From: Scleroderma bovista
Lineage: Eukaryota > Basidiomycota > Agaricomycetes > Boletales > Sclerodermataceae
Direction of reading: 5' to 3'
Assembly: GCA_037178675.1 (NCBI GenBank)
Contig: JAYMGJ010000520.1
Span: 1-29,115, forward strand
DNA: 29,115 nt
Below, piece after piece: positions 1-10,700 of this stretch. Numbering within the stretch: the first letter of the stretch is position 1; every line of letters begins with the position of its first letter. The notes under the pieces were generated by a model that was not told where the DNA came from, ran no database searches, and worked only from the letters and a program-made list of their open reading frames with translations. A program made the translations under genes and the position numbers.

Positions 1-100
1 TTCACACTCTACGTATTTTTTTTTAATTCTATTCTTTCTTTTTTTCTCCACAGATATTCGATTGCGGAATTCCTCTTTTTTTTTGTCAAGCAATATAAGT
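1..100 (+). other. Possible 3' splice site and last exon at the left edge
   Basis: A long T-rich tract runs into CTCCACAG ending at base 53, which looks like a polypyrimidine tract and acceptor. The sequence after it stays open for only 14-16 codons in two frames. It could be the last exon of a gene lying left of the window, but nothing in the short peptide is recognisable and T-rich DNA often gives such a pattern by chance. Confidence 0.15.
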
Positions 101-1340
101 AATAACCAAAGCGTGTACTATTCATGCACTGCATACCCATCCAGCCACCTGACCTCTTGGGGGAAAGCTGATATTATACACACATACTAAGTCGGATTCG
201 GTATATTGTTGATGTTATGCTCATCTGATCCATCAAGGCAAATTGCGGGAGGCGCCGCGCAGCCAGCCTCAGATCCGCCACTTCATAGGTGTCCCCAACC
301 CTGCACGTCGTACCTATCTCCTACCGGCGGTTACCCCGCACGAACAGTCCTCTTCCCCTGTTGGTAAATGGCATCATCTGTACACAACGTAACAGCACTT
401 TCCAGGTACGCAATCATTGGCGCCACTGAGGCGCCAACGCTGCGATATGTAATATTTCATGTCCGTCGGAAGAACGTCGTCGTTCCTCTGTAAGACTGAT
501 TCCGAGGGGAAACACCCACATTTCCAGCTGGCTTCTATATCAGCTGTGGTATGTTTCCAAGTGGCATAGTTACCGGTCACAATGATCACTCTTTGCTACA
601 GAACTTCATCTTCTGAATCAATCCTGTTGACATATTATCTCATCTATTTCAACCGCCTTCGTTGTGCATATGTTGGGTCCGTTTGCATCGCCTCTTCCAC
701 TCGGACCGATTCTCCTTCAGAGCCTAGTTGCCGGACGTTCACACCGCACATTCGGTATCAAGTGTCTTTTTCGGAGACAGCAACCGTGCGCCATCAGGCC
801 ATTCAATATTCAATACAGCATTCAATCTTGACACGTTCACATTGGTCAACTGCGCAATGCCCGCGGTGGCCCGGCCGACATTCGACGCCGAGCATCATCT
901 GCCGTAGAAGACATTGTCCTAGGTTCTCGGCGAGAATGTGTTGCGATAGCGCGCCTGGAAACTATGTATATATACCTTACAGTGCCATATCCCTGGGACC
1001 AACTTCGGAACGCAACCACAGCTTTCCGCCTACTCTGTATATGTATACAGTTTATCCACGTTCGCGTTGTAGGTAACAAATTGTTTCTCCATCAGCGGGC
1101 ACCTCCTGGAGGAAATTATCCTGGGCACTCCCTCGGAGATCCTGCCTTCCTTCCTTGAATGATTTGGAAGTTGGAACCGCAATGTCTTTGATCACCCCAT
1201 GCAGAGTACGTACGAGGAAAGTTATATGCCGTGCAGAAGTCATTATTGCAGGGTACAGCTCATTATCGTCTGTTTATTCAATGGAGAGGATTAAACCATG
1301 TCTGCACGATATCCATGTTCCATTGCAGTACATTCGGTAG
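101..1340. other. Stretch with no recognisable gene
   Basis: Open frames here are short (60-164 codons), overlap each other on both strands and match no family I know. On the minus strand, about 741-918 stays open for some 50 codons with a protein-like composition, and 374-589 codes 71 residues rich in Trp, Cys and aromatics. These could be exons of an unrecognised or decayed minus-strand gene, but I could not join them with convincing splice sites. Confidence 0.4.
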
Positions 1341-1407
1341 CCAATAAAATGCTACTAGCCAACCAATGCCGCATTGCTTGACTTCTTGGACTAGGAAAGA
1401 AGCCAAT
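1341..1407 (+). promoter_or_regulatory. Three CCAAT boxes upstream of the Mn-SOD gene
   Basis: CCAAT occurs at 1341-1345, 1363-1367 and 1403-1407, all in the same orientation and all within 145 bases of the SOD start codon. In fungi the HAP (CBC) complex binds CCAAT and controls mitochondrial and oxidative-stress genes, so the site fits its neighbour. That the boxes are used is inference. Confidence 0.45.
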
Positions 1408-1484
1408 AGTATGAATCGCGGAGTTTGAAATGTGTGTGGGAGTTATGACGTTGTCTGCCTTTGCACCGCTGCACCTGAACTTCC

Positions 1485-2540
1485 ATGATGTTGTCCATCG
1501 TCCGAAACGCTATGAAACCTGCGCTGGCTCGCTCGTTCGCTGCGCCAGCTGCTAGTGCGTTTTTGCACACTCTGCCAGAACTACCTTACGCCTACAACGT
1601 AAGTGGTATCGGGCATTGTCGCGTTGTGAGAACAACAAAATTGAAACACATACCCTGCTGGAAATGCAGGCCCTCGAGCCCCATATCTCAGAACAGATAA
1701 TGAAATTGCACCATACGAAGCATCATCAAGCATACGTCAATGGGTTGAACGCTGCTGAAGAAGCATACTGCAAGTCGACGTCGATGAAGGAGAAAATCGC
1801 GCTCCAGCCTGCTCTCAAGTTCAATGGCGGTGGTATGTCTGACCACGGGGATTCCGGTGAAACCCATTATTCATGGAAACACAGGCCATATCAACCACTC
1901 ACTCTTCTGGAAGAACCTTTCTCCGGCAAGTGAGCATGGAGGCAATTTGGCGGATGGTCCGCTCAAACAGGAATTGGAACGAGAATTCGGGTCTATCGAG
2001 GAGTTCAAAAAGAAGTTTAATGCCGCAACTGCGGCCATCCAAGGCAGTGGTTGGGGGTGGCTTGTAAGAAGTCACGATGGTGCATTCGCCGCTGTTGCCG
2101 CTGATCTCATTTATGGCATTAGGGATACAGCCCCAATACCAGAAAGCTTGGGATCGTGACAACCCCTAACCAGGATCCGCTAATCTGTATGGACTGCCAT
2201 TATGAATACAGATCTGAGCTAAAGACTGCTTCTAGCACACATCCCCATCATTGGCGTTGACATCTGGGAACATGTACGTATTAAAGATCTGGTTCTAGCT
2301 GATGAACTAAATACCCTTTAAGGCATTCTACTTGCAGGCAAGTGCTTCGGTTTCATGGTGTGTGCCCGGCCTGACTTCTTTCCCTTCACACAGTACTATA
2401 ATGTTAAAGTGGATGTGAGTTGACTGTTTCCCTTCTGGTTGTAGGTCGAGTTCCTGATACGTTTATAGTACCTTGCGGCCATCTGGAATGTCATTAACTT
2501 TAAGGAGGCAGAACAGAGGTTCCTGGAGGCATCCAAATAA
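1485..2540 (+). CDS. sod2: Mitochondrial manganese superoxide dismutase (8 exons)
   Basis: The enzyme dismutates superoxide to oxygen and hydrogen peroxide in the mitochondrial matrix. Exons: 1485-1598, 1670-1832, 1885-2063, 2123-2186, 2236-2273, 2323-2337, 2394-2414, 2469-2540, giving 221 residues, normal for a fungal Mn-SOD with transit peptide. Residues 1-27 are Arg/Ala/Ser-rich and amphipathic, and the mature start HTLPELPY follows. Metal ligands are all present: H52 (in HHTKHH), H97 (in HINHSLFW), D182 and H186 (in DIWEH). Y60 is the second-sphere tyrosine. Q169 in NQDPL and G93 before HINH are the Mn-type (not Fe-type) pattern. All introns are GT-AG except intron 6 (2338-2393), which is GC-AG after CAG. 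The gene looks broken in a plain frame translation only because of its introns; phases add up throughout. An alternative start one codon in (1488) is equally possible. Confidence 0.95.
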
Positions 2541-5500
2541 GCATTATCTCGAATGTTACCGTTCGCGTACAACAATTTACGGTTCAAAATCACGCGTTCA
2601 TTCACCCCATGACCTGAGGGTTTGATACATACGCCATGTCCGTCAGGGTAGCATTCCCCCGTATCATCCTGTCCGTCCGGTCCATGTGATCCTCAGCAAA
2701 GTTCACGATGTCTAAGATCTCAGGTGACTAACGGTGCATCCGGAAGAACGTAACGTATCGGATACATACACAGCTTCCACAGAGCTGGTGCGCAGCGAAT
2801 GACCGTGATATCAATATTTAGTCCAACTGGTGCCTTCTACCAGAGGAAGATGCTGTACTACGGAGGCGCGCGATGCCAAAAGCATCCGATTCTACGGGCC
2901 ACCGGCATCTCAAGCCGTCACATCTACAATTCCAGGTTACGCGGACCCAAGGTTAGAAGCCGCGAGCCTCTCTAAAGAGCTTTCTGTGTTCAACAGGCGA
3001 CGAAAATGATCATTCATACTGGAATGAAACCCTCGTTTTGTGGCGGTAGCCGGCCCCGATGCATAGCGCTTTGTACCCAGCGGGTCTAGACACTTTTCTT
3101 AACCATAATGTTGGCCTCCCGCCACCTGGAACGAACACAGCAAACCATTCATTCTTTGGAGTTATGATGACCCCGAAAGTCCCCCTGAATGATTGGGTAA
3201 TCTGTGTCATAGCCAGCACAGCACAGGTTGTCAGAATAATTGCCCAGCTCCATACATTTATGCTCTTGATGCGAACTGATAAGTTTCTTTGTTTTGGGTT
3301 TGGGTCCAAGTGCTGACCTGTCGGACTAACCGCCTAAGTCCGTCTGCGGTTTTGGCGTAAAAGGACGCGGCAGTGGCGGTGGGCGCATCAACCTCAATTT
3401 TCACGGAAGCAAATACCACACGAATAGGGAGATACCTTTATCTTATCGGTAGATCTGACAATCCATGTATTTCTAACTACGTAGTTAGATTCGAAATGAA
3501 CACTAAGCCGTGGAGAATAGCCAAAAAAACGACACAAGTGCTGAGATCTGGTATTTCTGACCGTGATTCGATTTGGATTTTTAATCTCCCGCGAGTTCAA
3601 CTTTGTCATAGATGGTTTTGCAATGGGGCTGTAACGGGAATCTTGGATCTTGGCATGGGATTTGATTACGACTCTCAAACATTGTGATAACTGTCTGGCA
3701 TAGCTGCCCGAGATCCGGTACAGCACTTGTCAGTGGTGGTGTAAAAAGAGCTTGATCATAGGTTCAGCCAAGCACGGTAGGTTTGAGTGACAATGTCTGA
3801 CAGCTCCCTCTCGGCCTCATCCGAGACAAGATGGCCTCTTGCTTATGCTGTGAGAGTCGCATGTGGCTTGGAACAGAGACAGTCGTTGCCGAGTGGACCG
3901 CGATTGGCACAATGACGACGGCGGTCAGAGTAAGAATGATGGTGCATCAGTAATTCCGCCTATCTAAGGGCCGCGGTTCAGCAGGCGGACCATCGCGAAG
4001 ACCGTCTGCCCAGTTCTGACCAGTGTGAAATTGGGGGGGAGGATCAGGAAAACCTTCAAATATTTTGCAGATTTTTCTAGATAAAGAATGGTCCGTAAAA
4101 ATTTATGCTTACCTTGTGACGATGACTTTTGGCAAAGTGCAAACTGCTACATGCACTATGTTGTCACCAACCTTAACGCCATTTCTAGTATCCTACTGGC
4201 CGGCCTATTTGAACACTGGTGCCCCTAAACGCCAGTCAAGCATGTAGAGAGTGGCAAGGCATGTGGACCCATTAAGCCCCCTCGAAATGTCTTACCCGTA
4301 GGAACTTCCTGAGAGTTCGATGCTGAGAAGCAAACCGTGGGTGACATGAGATGTCGACGAATGGGAAGTGTGTATGTACCCATTTTGCCACGGTCTCACG
4401 CCAACCGAAATCAGAAGGTACCGCATAAATAAATAATGTGATCACCGTGATGGATTAGCAACGCCTCGTGAACTTAATTACCGCCCAACGTCAGGATGTT
4501 ATGTGGGATGACTTCTGCCTACATAGAGAGGGGGATTAGATGTGTGTTGTATTTCCTTGAGGATTGTACCTGTTAAGTTGGTCTGCCAGGTTCGCGGCAC
4601 GAAGACTGACAGCTGTCTAGTAGTCCAAAATAAAGCCTATGATATATGATATCACGTACCTGCACATAGGTTTACGGACAATCAATTATTCATTTCTAAC
4701 CCTTGGCTGTGTTACATGATGAAGGCTAATGTGCCAAAACAATGTCGCGTCGATGACGGCTAAAGAAGATGGACATACCCTGACAAGGCCGCATTGCCAT
4801 GAGCGTCGAAGGAGATAAGCGTCCACAGTGGGCTAATAATATTTCGGGACCCGCAGGGATTGCATCATCTGAAACTTGAGGGGGGACCCACCATACGCAA
4901 ATGTGGTGGAAAATTGCCAGAACTGCTCATCCAACCTCCGTGAATATCGTGAAGTCGAACGATGCCGGGAGGTTGAGAAGAGAATGCTAATTAAAGAAGT
5001 TGTGATGATAATCCAGGCCCCATGGGGGGCGCAGCAGATCGAGGAGATCTTGTGCTGGTGACGTGCGAAAACTCGTGGAGAGATCCGAGCACAGTCTCCA
5101 TCCTGTGGTACTAGCTTCGAAGATTTCCAAAAGGCACAGAGAGTGAGGCAATCGGGACGCTGCACCAAGTAAGGGGTGGGTGCTTGATGCATGATCTTGA
5201 AGATACGCTTGTGACAGGGCTTGTGAGCTGGATCGATGATAGGGAACGGTTCCGCTGAGCTGGGAGATAAGGGGCAGGATAATTGAGCAGGGCGACTAGA
5301 CGAATGGAGCAAGAAGCTGCCGCGACGTTCGAATGGGGGGAACCACGAGTTGAACGGAGAATTATTTCGCCTGGTATAGCTAAATCGTTAGTGCTGTTTG
5401 AGTAGTAGGAGGCCGTTTGCTGTCTGTTGACCCTGACCATATCTGACCGGGTGAAACACGAGGTAGACAGTCTCTATCTTTTGATTAGTAATTAACCGTC

Positions 5501-6140
5501 GTGTACCCACCGAGATCGTTGCGGCGCCCGCTGCCATGGAATATGCGCTGAACTACGTGTGAAATCTGCCACCGTTTACACCATCGAGGATTCATTTGGC
5601 AAACTCTCACCAGTCCACAGACCGAGGCGAACACGTTGCAAGGCCACCACTACGAAAAAACATACCAATGTCTCCCTCTGCCTCGTGTGCGGCATTCCCT
5701 CCGGTCAACCGCGGCATTGCTGGGACTGGCGGTCTGAGCCGGGACCCAGATATGTGCGGGCCAAGTGCGGTCAAATTGTGTCCACGGTTGCTTGGGATTG
5801 AACTTCCCAATGGGTCGCTGCAACAAGCGTGTGTCCATTCCTGAAACGCCGCATGAATGCTTCACATTGACAAGGAAGTATTTGTCGATCCTGCCAATCC
5901 CCTTGGACGAGATCTCATCTCCTGGTGCACCCAGCGTACACTGCCATGCGAGCAGAGTTACATTTTCGACTCCAGGACTATCTAAACTCGCCTAGTGCGG
6001 TGTCGTTGGTCTTCCTTCACGTGTGGTATGTGTCATAGCGTTCAAGGAACTATGCGACCACTTGGTGGGCGTCGCCTCCTCGATTTATGTCGTTTTCTTT
6101 GTACAGCACCACTTCCGATCATGTTCATGCCACCCCCCGT
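2541..6140. other. Long stretch with no supportable gene
   Basis: About 3.6 kb with only short open frames that overlap on both strands (for example 3373-3687 plus, 4833-5312 minus, 5111-5440 minus, 5559-5801 plus). None shows a family motif, a convincing start context or joinable exons. A small peptide-like frame, about 5851-5991 plus (MLHIDKEVFVDPANPLG...), reads better than the rest but is too short to judge. An 18-bp perfect palindrome lies at 3472-3489. Confidence 0.45.
3472..3489. repeat. Perfect 18-bp palindrome TCTAACTAC/GTAGTTAGA
   Basis: The nine bases TCTAACTAC are followed at once by their exact reverse complement. No gene is recognised nearby, so a regulatory role cannot be argued. 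Such a palindrome can also arise by chance. Confidence 0.5.
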
Positions 6141-6145
6141 TTCGC

Positions 6146-6155
6146 TTTAAATAAG
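6146..6155 (+). promoter_or_regulatory. TATA-like box and pyrimidine-rich leader before the terpene synthase
   Basis: TTTAAATAAG is followed from about 6160 by a strongly C/T-rich stretch (CTGCTCTCCCTTCCCTCGCC and CCCCTCCTCTCAG), a common fungal core-promoter arrangement. The box is about 115 bases before the ATG at 6269. No direct evidence of the transcription start exists. Confidence 0.4.
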
Positions 6156-6268
6156 GGTCGCCTGCTCTCCCTTCCCTCGCCGTGTAGCCAGGTCTCCCCG
6201 TCCCCCCTCCTCTCAGCAAGTCTGAGCTGTACATTTCTGTTTCCTCTACTTGTTCTCATAAGTTCACG

Positions 6269-7708
6269 ATGATCAACTGTACTCTTCCCTCGCAATTCTG
6301 CCTTCAAGATCTATCCGCTATTACCGGTCGCGTCTGCGAACTAAGAGTCAACCCACACCAAGCAGAGGCCGACCATGATGCTCGTACATGGTTCAACGAG
6401 TATGTCCCTGATGTTATCTATCCCGCTCCGGTACCATCGTCCTCCTAGCATCGGATTGTACGATGACCGGACCAAGTCCAAGTTCCTCAACTACGGCAAA
6501 TTCGATCTCTTTGCCGCTCTAAGTTTCCCAGATGCTGATCTCAAACACCTCACAACTTGTCTCATGTTCTTCTTCTGGGCATTCTCGGTGTGTTCATCGT
6601 ATCTTATGTGCGAGCTCTGCTGATGGCGGATGAGCAGACCGATGACTTGTCTGATGAGGGGGACCTTCAATCCAAACCTGACGCGGTCCAGGCTGGCCAC
6701 GACGTCTCTGTTCGCGTAGTCAATGACCCCACGAGTGCACGCCCACAGTACCCATATGCAGCCATGTTTTATGAGTGCGTAGGACATCAGCTTGTTGCTG
6801 TGACGTAACTTAATCAGTACAACTCAGTCTTCTCGCACGTTTCCGCGAAACGTCCACACCCGGTGCCTACAAGCGGTACGCATCCTACAAAGTAAATGTC
6901 TTCTTGGCATCTGACACCCTATTCAGATTCATCCGTGCCTGGGAGGACTGGAGCTGTTCCCAAGTCACTCAGTCCCGCAATCGCTCTGAGGACCGAATTC
7001 CGTCCGTCGATGAATTCATTCTCATGCGACGAGCCACCATCGGTGGAGCCATGGTCGAAGGTGAGACCTTTTACTTTTCCACATCGCGTATGGTTGACCC
7101 TCCTTTCAGCAATGGTCGAGTATTCACTGGATTTGGACCTTCCAGACGAGGTGTTCGAGAATTCCATTATCCGCTCCATGTCCGATGCTACGAATGACCT
7201 CATGACCTGGCCTAATGTTCGTATCATTACTTCCTTTCTTTAACAACAGCTGATTGAGCAAATGATCGATAGGATCTTTGTTCCTTTAATGTAAGCGCCT
7301 TCGTGGGTATTTTCCCTGGCCTGCGGTGATAACGGCAATTTTTTCCATCAGAAAGAGCAATCTGACGGCGACTACCAAAATCTGGTGTTCTGCATCATGA
7401 ATGAGCGGCAGATTGGCCTCCAGGAAGCTATTGATGTCCTTACGGAAATGCTGGCCCAGCGAGTCAACGATTATGTCGAACTGAAGAGCAAGTTGCCATC
7501 ATTCGGATCCGACGTGGACAAGGAACTCGCCAGATACCTGCATGCGCTCGAAAACTTCGTCCAAGGCACGGTGTTGTGGTACTACCTCAGTCCACGTAAG
7601 CAGCCTCGTCAGCCCATTTAATCCGTTATTCATGAAAACTTGTGTCCAGGATATTTCCGTGGTGTGGATGTCACCAACAGAGACAATTTAGTCGTCCCTC
7701 TGTTTTGA
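6269..7708 (+). CDS. Sesquiterpene synthase, class I terpene cyclase (9 exons)
   Basis: It ionises and cyclises a prenyl diphosphate, most likely farnesyl diphosphate, to a sesquiterpene hydrocarbon in the cytosol. Exons: 6269-6399, 6449-6587, 6638-6774, 6828-6875, 6927-7060, 7110-7216, 7273-7290, 7352-7595, 7650-7708. The product is 338 residues, the usual size for basidiomycete sesquiterpene cyclases. The aspartate-rich Mg motif is DDLSD (D92, D93, D96), just after the exon 2/3 junction. The NSE triad is N232-D-L-C-S236-F-N-K-E240. The C-terminal Arg-Tyr pair that senses diphosphate is R320-Y321. All eight introns are 48-60 bases and GT-AG, and phases close exactly. No prenyltransferase, P450 or transporter gene is visible within several kb, so a biosynthetic cluster cannot be shown. 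The product skeleton cannot be told from the sequence. Confidence 0.93.
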
Positions 7709-10700
7709 GAAACCCCCATGATGGCATCTTCACACGATTTTATTCTCTTTTACTTACTGTGTGTATAGTTACCTCAGGGGTGTATTCACAGGAGTGGGCC
7801 CCTGTTGTAGCTTTCATAATAACTAGCGTATGGTACTATCCCCTCCCTGTGTACTTTATCAAGCTGCGCATCTGCCGCGATCGATAATATTTTTCTGTTT
7901 ATGGCATTCCTATTATGTCTTATGTACACTAGTACTGTACATGTTGCGTCGGTGTCCTGATTCAATCCCACCATTGCATGTGTTCTCTTCGTCTTGCGCC
8001 CACTGAGAGCTGATTAAGCTGCGGAGTATCGGCTGTTAGCAAAGCCCCTCGATTCAGTCTAGAACTTACAACTTCGAGAAGCCAAGATGTTTAGAGGACG
8101 GGTTCTGCGCTCGAGCCATGATCAGTGCCTAATTACTTGACCTCTATCAGTGATTTTGATTACTAATCAGCTTGAATTTAATTAAACATATCTGATTCAG
8201 GGTGGCATGAGTCCTGTCTGTTCTCTCATCCCTTTCAAGTTTGATGGAATTCCCGCAACAAGCTCGGTTAAGATCAGTTGATTGACAACTAAACAGAGGC
8301 GAATGACGGATCTGAGGGATCTGTGACGTGTCACATGTGACCCAACGTTTTGGCGGCCGTCTTTTACATAAATTCATAATTAATGAATTTGATAAGTACA
8401 TGGGAAAAGGAAAATGCAGTACTACATAGTGAGACATGGTAGACGTAGCCGGGGCCCTCCCGCAAGCCACTACGAACGTACAAGGGCCCAACCCCTCGAT
8501 TTGGGTTAAGTGTGCTCGATGCACTATTACGCAGTGACCCTGCAGCGGGGGGATACGCCGATACGGTTCGTGATGGGACCTCAATAGCTTTTAGACATAA
8601 CTTTGTAACTAATCAGTGAAGCGACTATCTTTTCCATGCGATAACATATGTAAGGAATACATGGACAAAACCAAAATTATGGGAAAAATATATGACGCAT
8701 TTACCATGATGCAAAACATCTTGGGAGGCTCCAACCTGAATGTGCGTCCCAGAATGTTCACATGGGACCTTGTGTTTCACCACCCACACCGTCTGTGATC
8801 TCGTACCCAAGTTCGCCGTTCTCCCGACTCGATAGGTGAGCAACAAACCGCATATGCGATCGGGATGCGGATAAATTGTGCGATCGACTTTACTCACTGT
8901 TTAGGAATGGTCCTTTCCGTACCCGACGTACGAGCCACGCAAAATACTCGTGCCAGGTCTTCCAGGGTCTTCCCAACAACATGTCTTGTGCCGCCGCATT
9001 CAATGCATCGTCGGTTGCCAACCGAATAACTGAGGTTAACGGGAGCAGCAAGCACCCCAACTATTTTTTTTTGCCTCGTTTTAAAGGTTAAATCGAACCT
9101 TCGTCGTCGTGCGGCGTGGCTAGGCTAGGCACTGGAAAAAAAAGTGAGCGTCACTCTTTGTTTGCAGTCAGGGATTCAGGGATTCATTTCCCAGTGGTTC
9201 TGCGTGCGGGCGTTGTGCGCAGCTGATGAATTCGAGCCCCGATAATGCCCACAGTGTGGCCGTGGGGGTGCGTCTTTTAGGAATGCTCCATTCTTCATCC
9301 AGTACGAGTGGTATTGGACTGCGGGGTATCCCTGTCGACGAAGGCGAAGATCCGGTGCATGCAGGACAGTCAATCGGGACCAGGGCCAAACGCTAAAACC
9401 AACCTTTCATACGGGCATGTATTCCAACGATCTGGGTGCGGGTGTTGAGTGACTAACCAATTCGAGTGCTCACGAGACTATGGACCAGTCTGTTTAGGAA
9501 TAACATGTGCCCGCATGTACATGTTGCCCGCGCTTCTCAACATGCTCGTGACATGATGCTCCTTGACAATGATCCGTCGCATGCGATACCAAACGGAACC
9601 AACGCGCCGACCTCTCGAAAAGCCAAAGCCTAAAATTTTTCGCCTCGTGCATTGCGCCTCCCTCGACGCTACATATGTACATACGTACACCCCATGTTGG
9701 TGGCACAAGGGGACAACACTATGTACGCATCCAAATTTCGCCAAGGGCTTTTGAGAACGTAATCGAATCGCCTCGTTGTATGTAGACCCCCGTCACCATC
9801 GATCGATCAACGACGCCGACGAAAGTTAGTCCTTTGTCTGGCTTTGTCGAGCAAATTCATACTTATACTTCCGACTCGGAACCTGGCTCTTCGATCCGTC
9901 ACTGCCAATCGTGGAGTAGTCCTACATAGGGCTTGGTGCAGCTGAACCTTCCTATGGACTGGAATTGATGTCGACCCTGGAATACATATGCCTCGTGCCC
10001 TCGCAAAGAACTCTGATCGGCACAGTGCTTGGCGAGCGTATGTACGAGGACAAAACTTATCCGCACTTCCTATTCCGCAGCCCTACTTATTCCCGACTCA
10101 GATCAGGGCACTTCGGCTTCGCGGTTCGCTTGATTCTGATGCGGTCACCAGGTTACTACCCGCTCTTAGTTTTTTCTTCTTCTTCTTCTTCGCGTATGTA
10201 CATATGTGCATGGGACTGGCTCTTGACACTCAGCCGCTGGGGTCCTGCAAAGGTTTTATGAAGTGGCTTGGGAAATTTAGCGATCATATTGTCATGATCA
10301 ATCGGCTACCAACTGGGCAAGCCATAACGCATCACCTGCCAGGTGTCTGACGTTCGTGGCAGAAGCTGCTCGCTGCGGAGAACTATGTACAGGTGTCCGC
10401 TACCAATATGATGCTAACTGAGGTGCGTGTCTCCGGAGCGGGCATAGTACTGAGATAGTAGTGATGGGGAGATGGGGATAGGTGGGGACGAGGCAGTTGG
10501 TGATGTGATTTGATGCGTCGAGTTGGTAAGTAGATGCGATCGACGTATCGGATCGAGGTCACCGCGGCGGTTCGTGTGGCGAGAAGCCTGGATACTGCAT
10601 TTACTATATGGTGTGTTGGTATGTATGTGATATGGGTCTCTTCTGGGGGAAATTCCTCCACCGGCAGTGTCTCGAACGTTCTTTTTTTGTCGAGGCTCTC

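Noticed and set aside
741..918. A minus-strand coding run of about 50 codons as an exon
   Set aside because: It reads like protein, but no donor and acceptor could be paired with neighbouring frames and no family is recognised, so it was not listed as a gene.
582..1076. A 164-codon plus-strand gene
   Set aside because: The composition is Ser/Arg/Cys/Thr-rich with no motif, and frames on the minus strand overlap it. Probably chance.
1485..2605. Mn-SOD as a pseudogene with frameshifts
   Set aside because: The apparent breaks vanish when eight exons with proper splice sites are joined. All metal ligands and the C-terminus are present and phases close.
4833..5440. Overlapping minus-strand frames of 159 and 109 codons
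   Set aside because: The two frames compete over the same DNA, both are low-information Ser/Pro/Ile text, and no splice sites or motifs support either.
8147..8584. A 145-codon minus-strand frame
   Set aside because: No recognised motif, no promoter signal, and an amino-acid make-up like random DNA. Not distinguishable from chance.
9168..9389. A glycosyltransferase-like fragment on the plus strand (FFIQYEWYWTAGYPC)
   Set aside because: The resemblance to mannosyltransferase-type sequence did not hold beyond a few aromatic residues, and a stop interrupts the frame.
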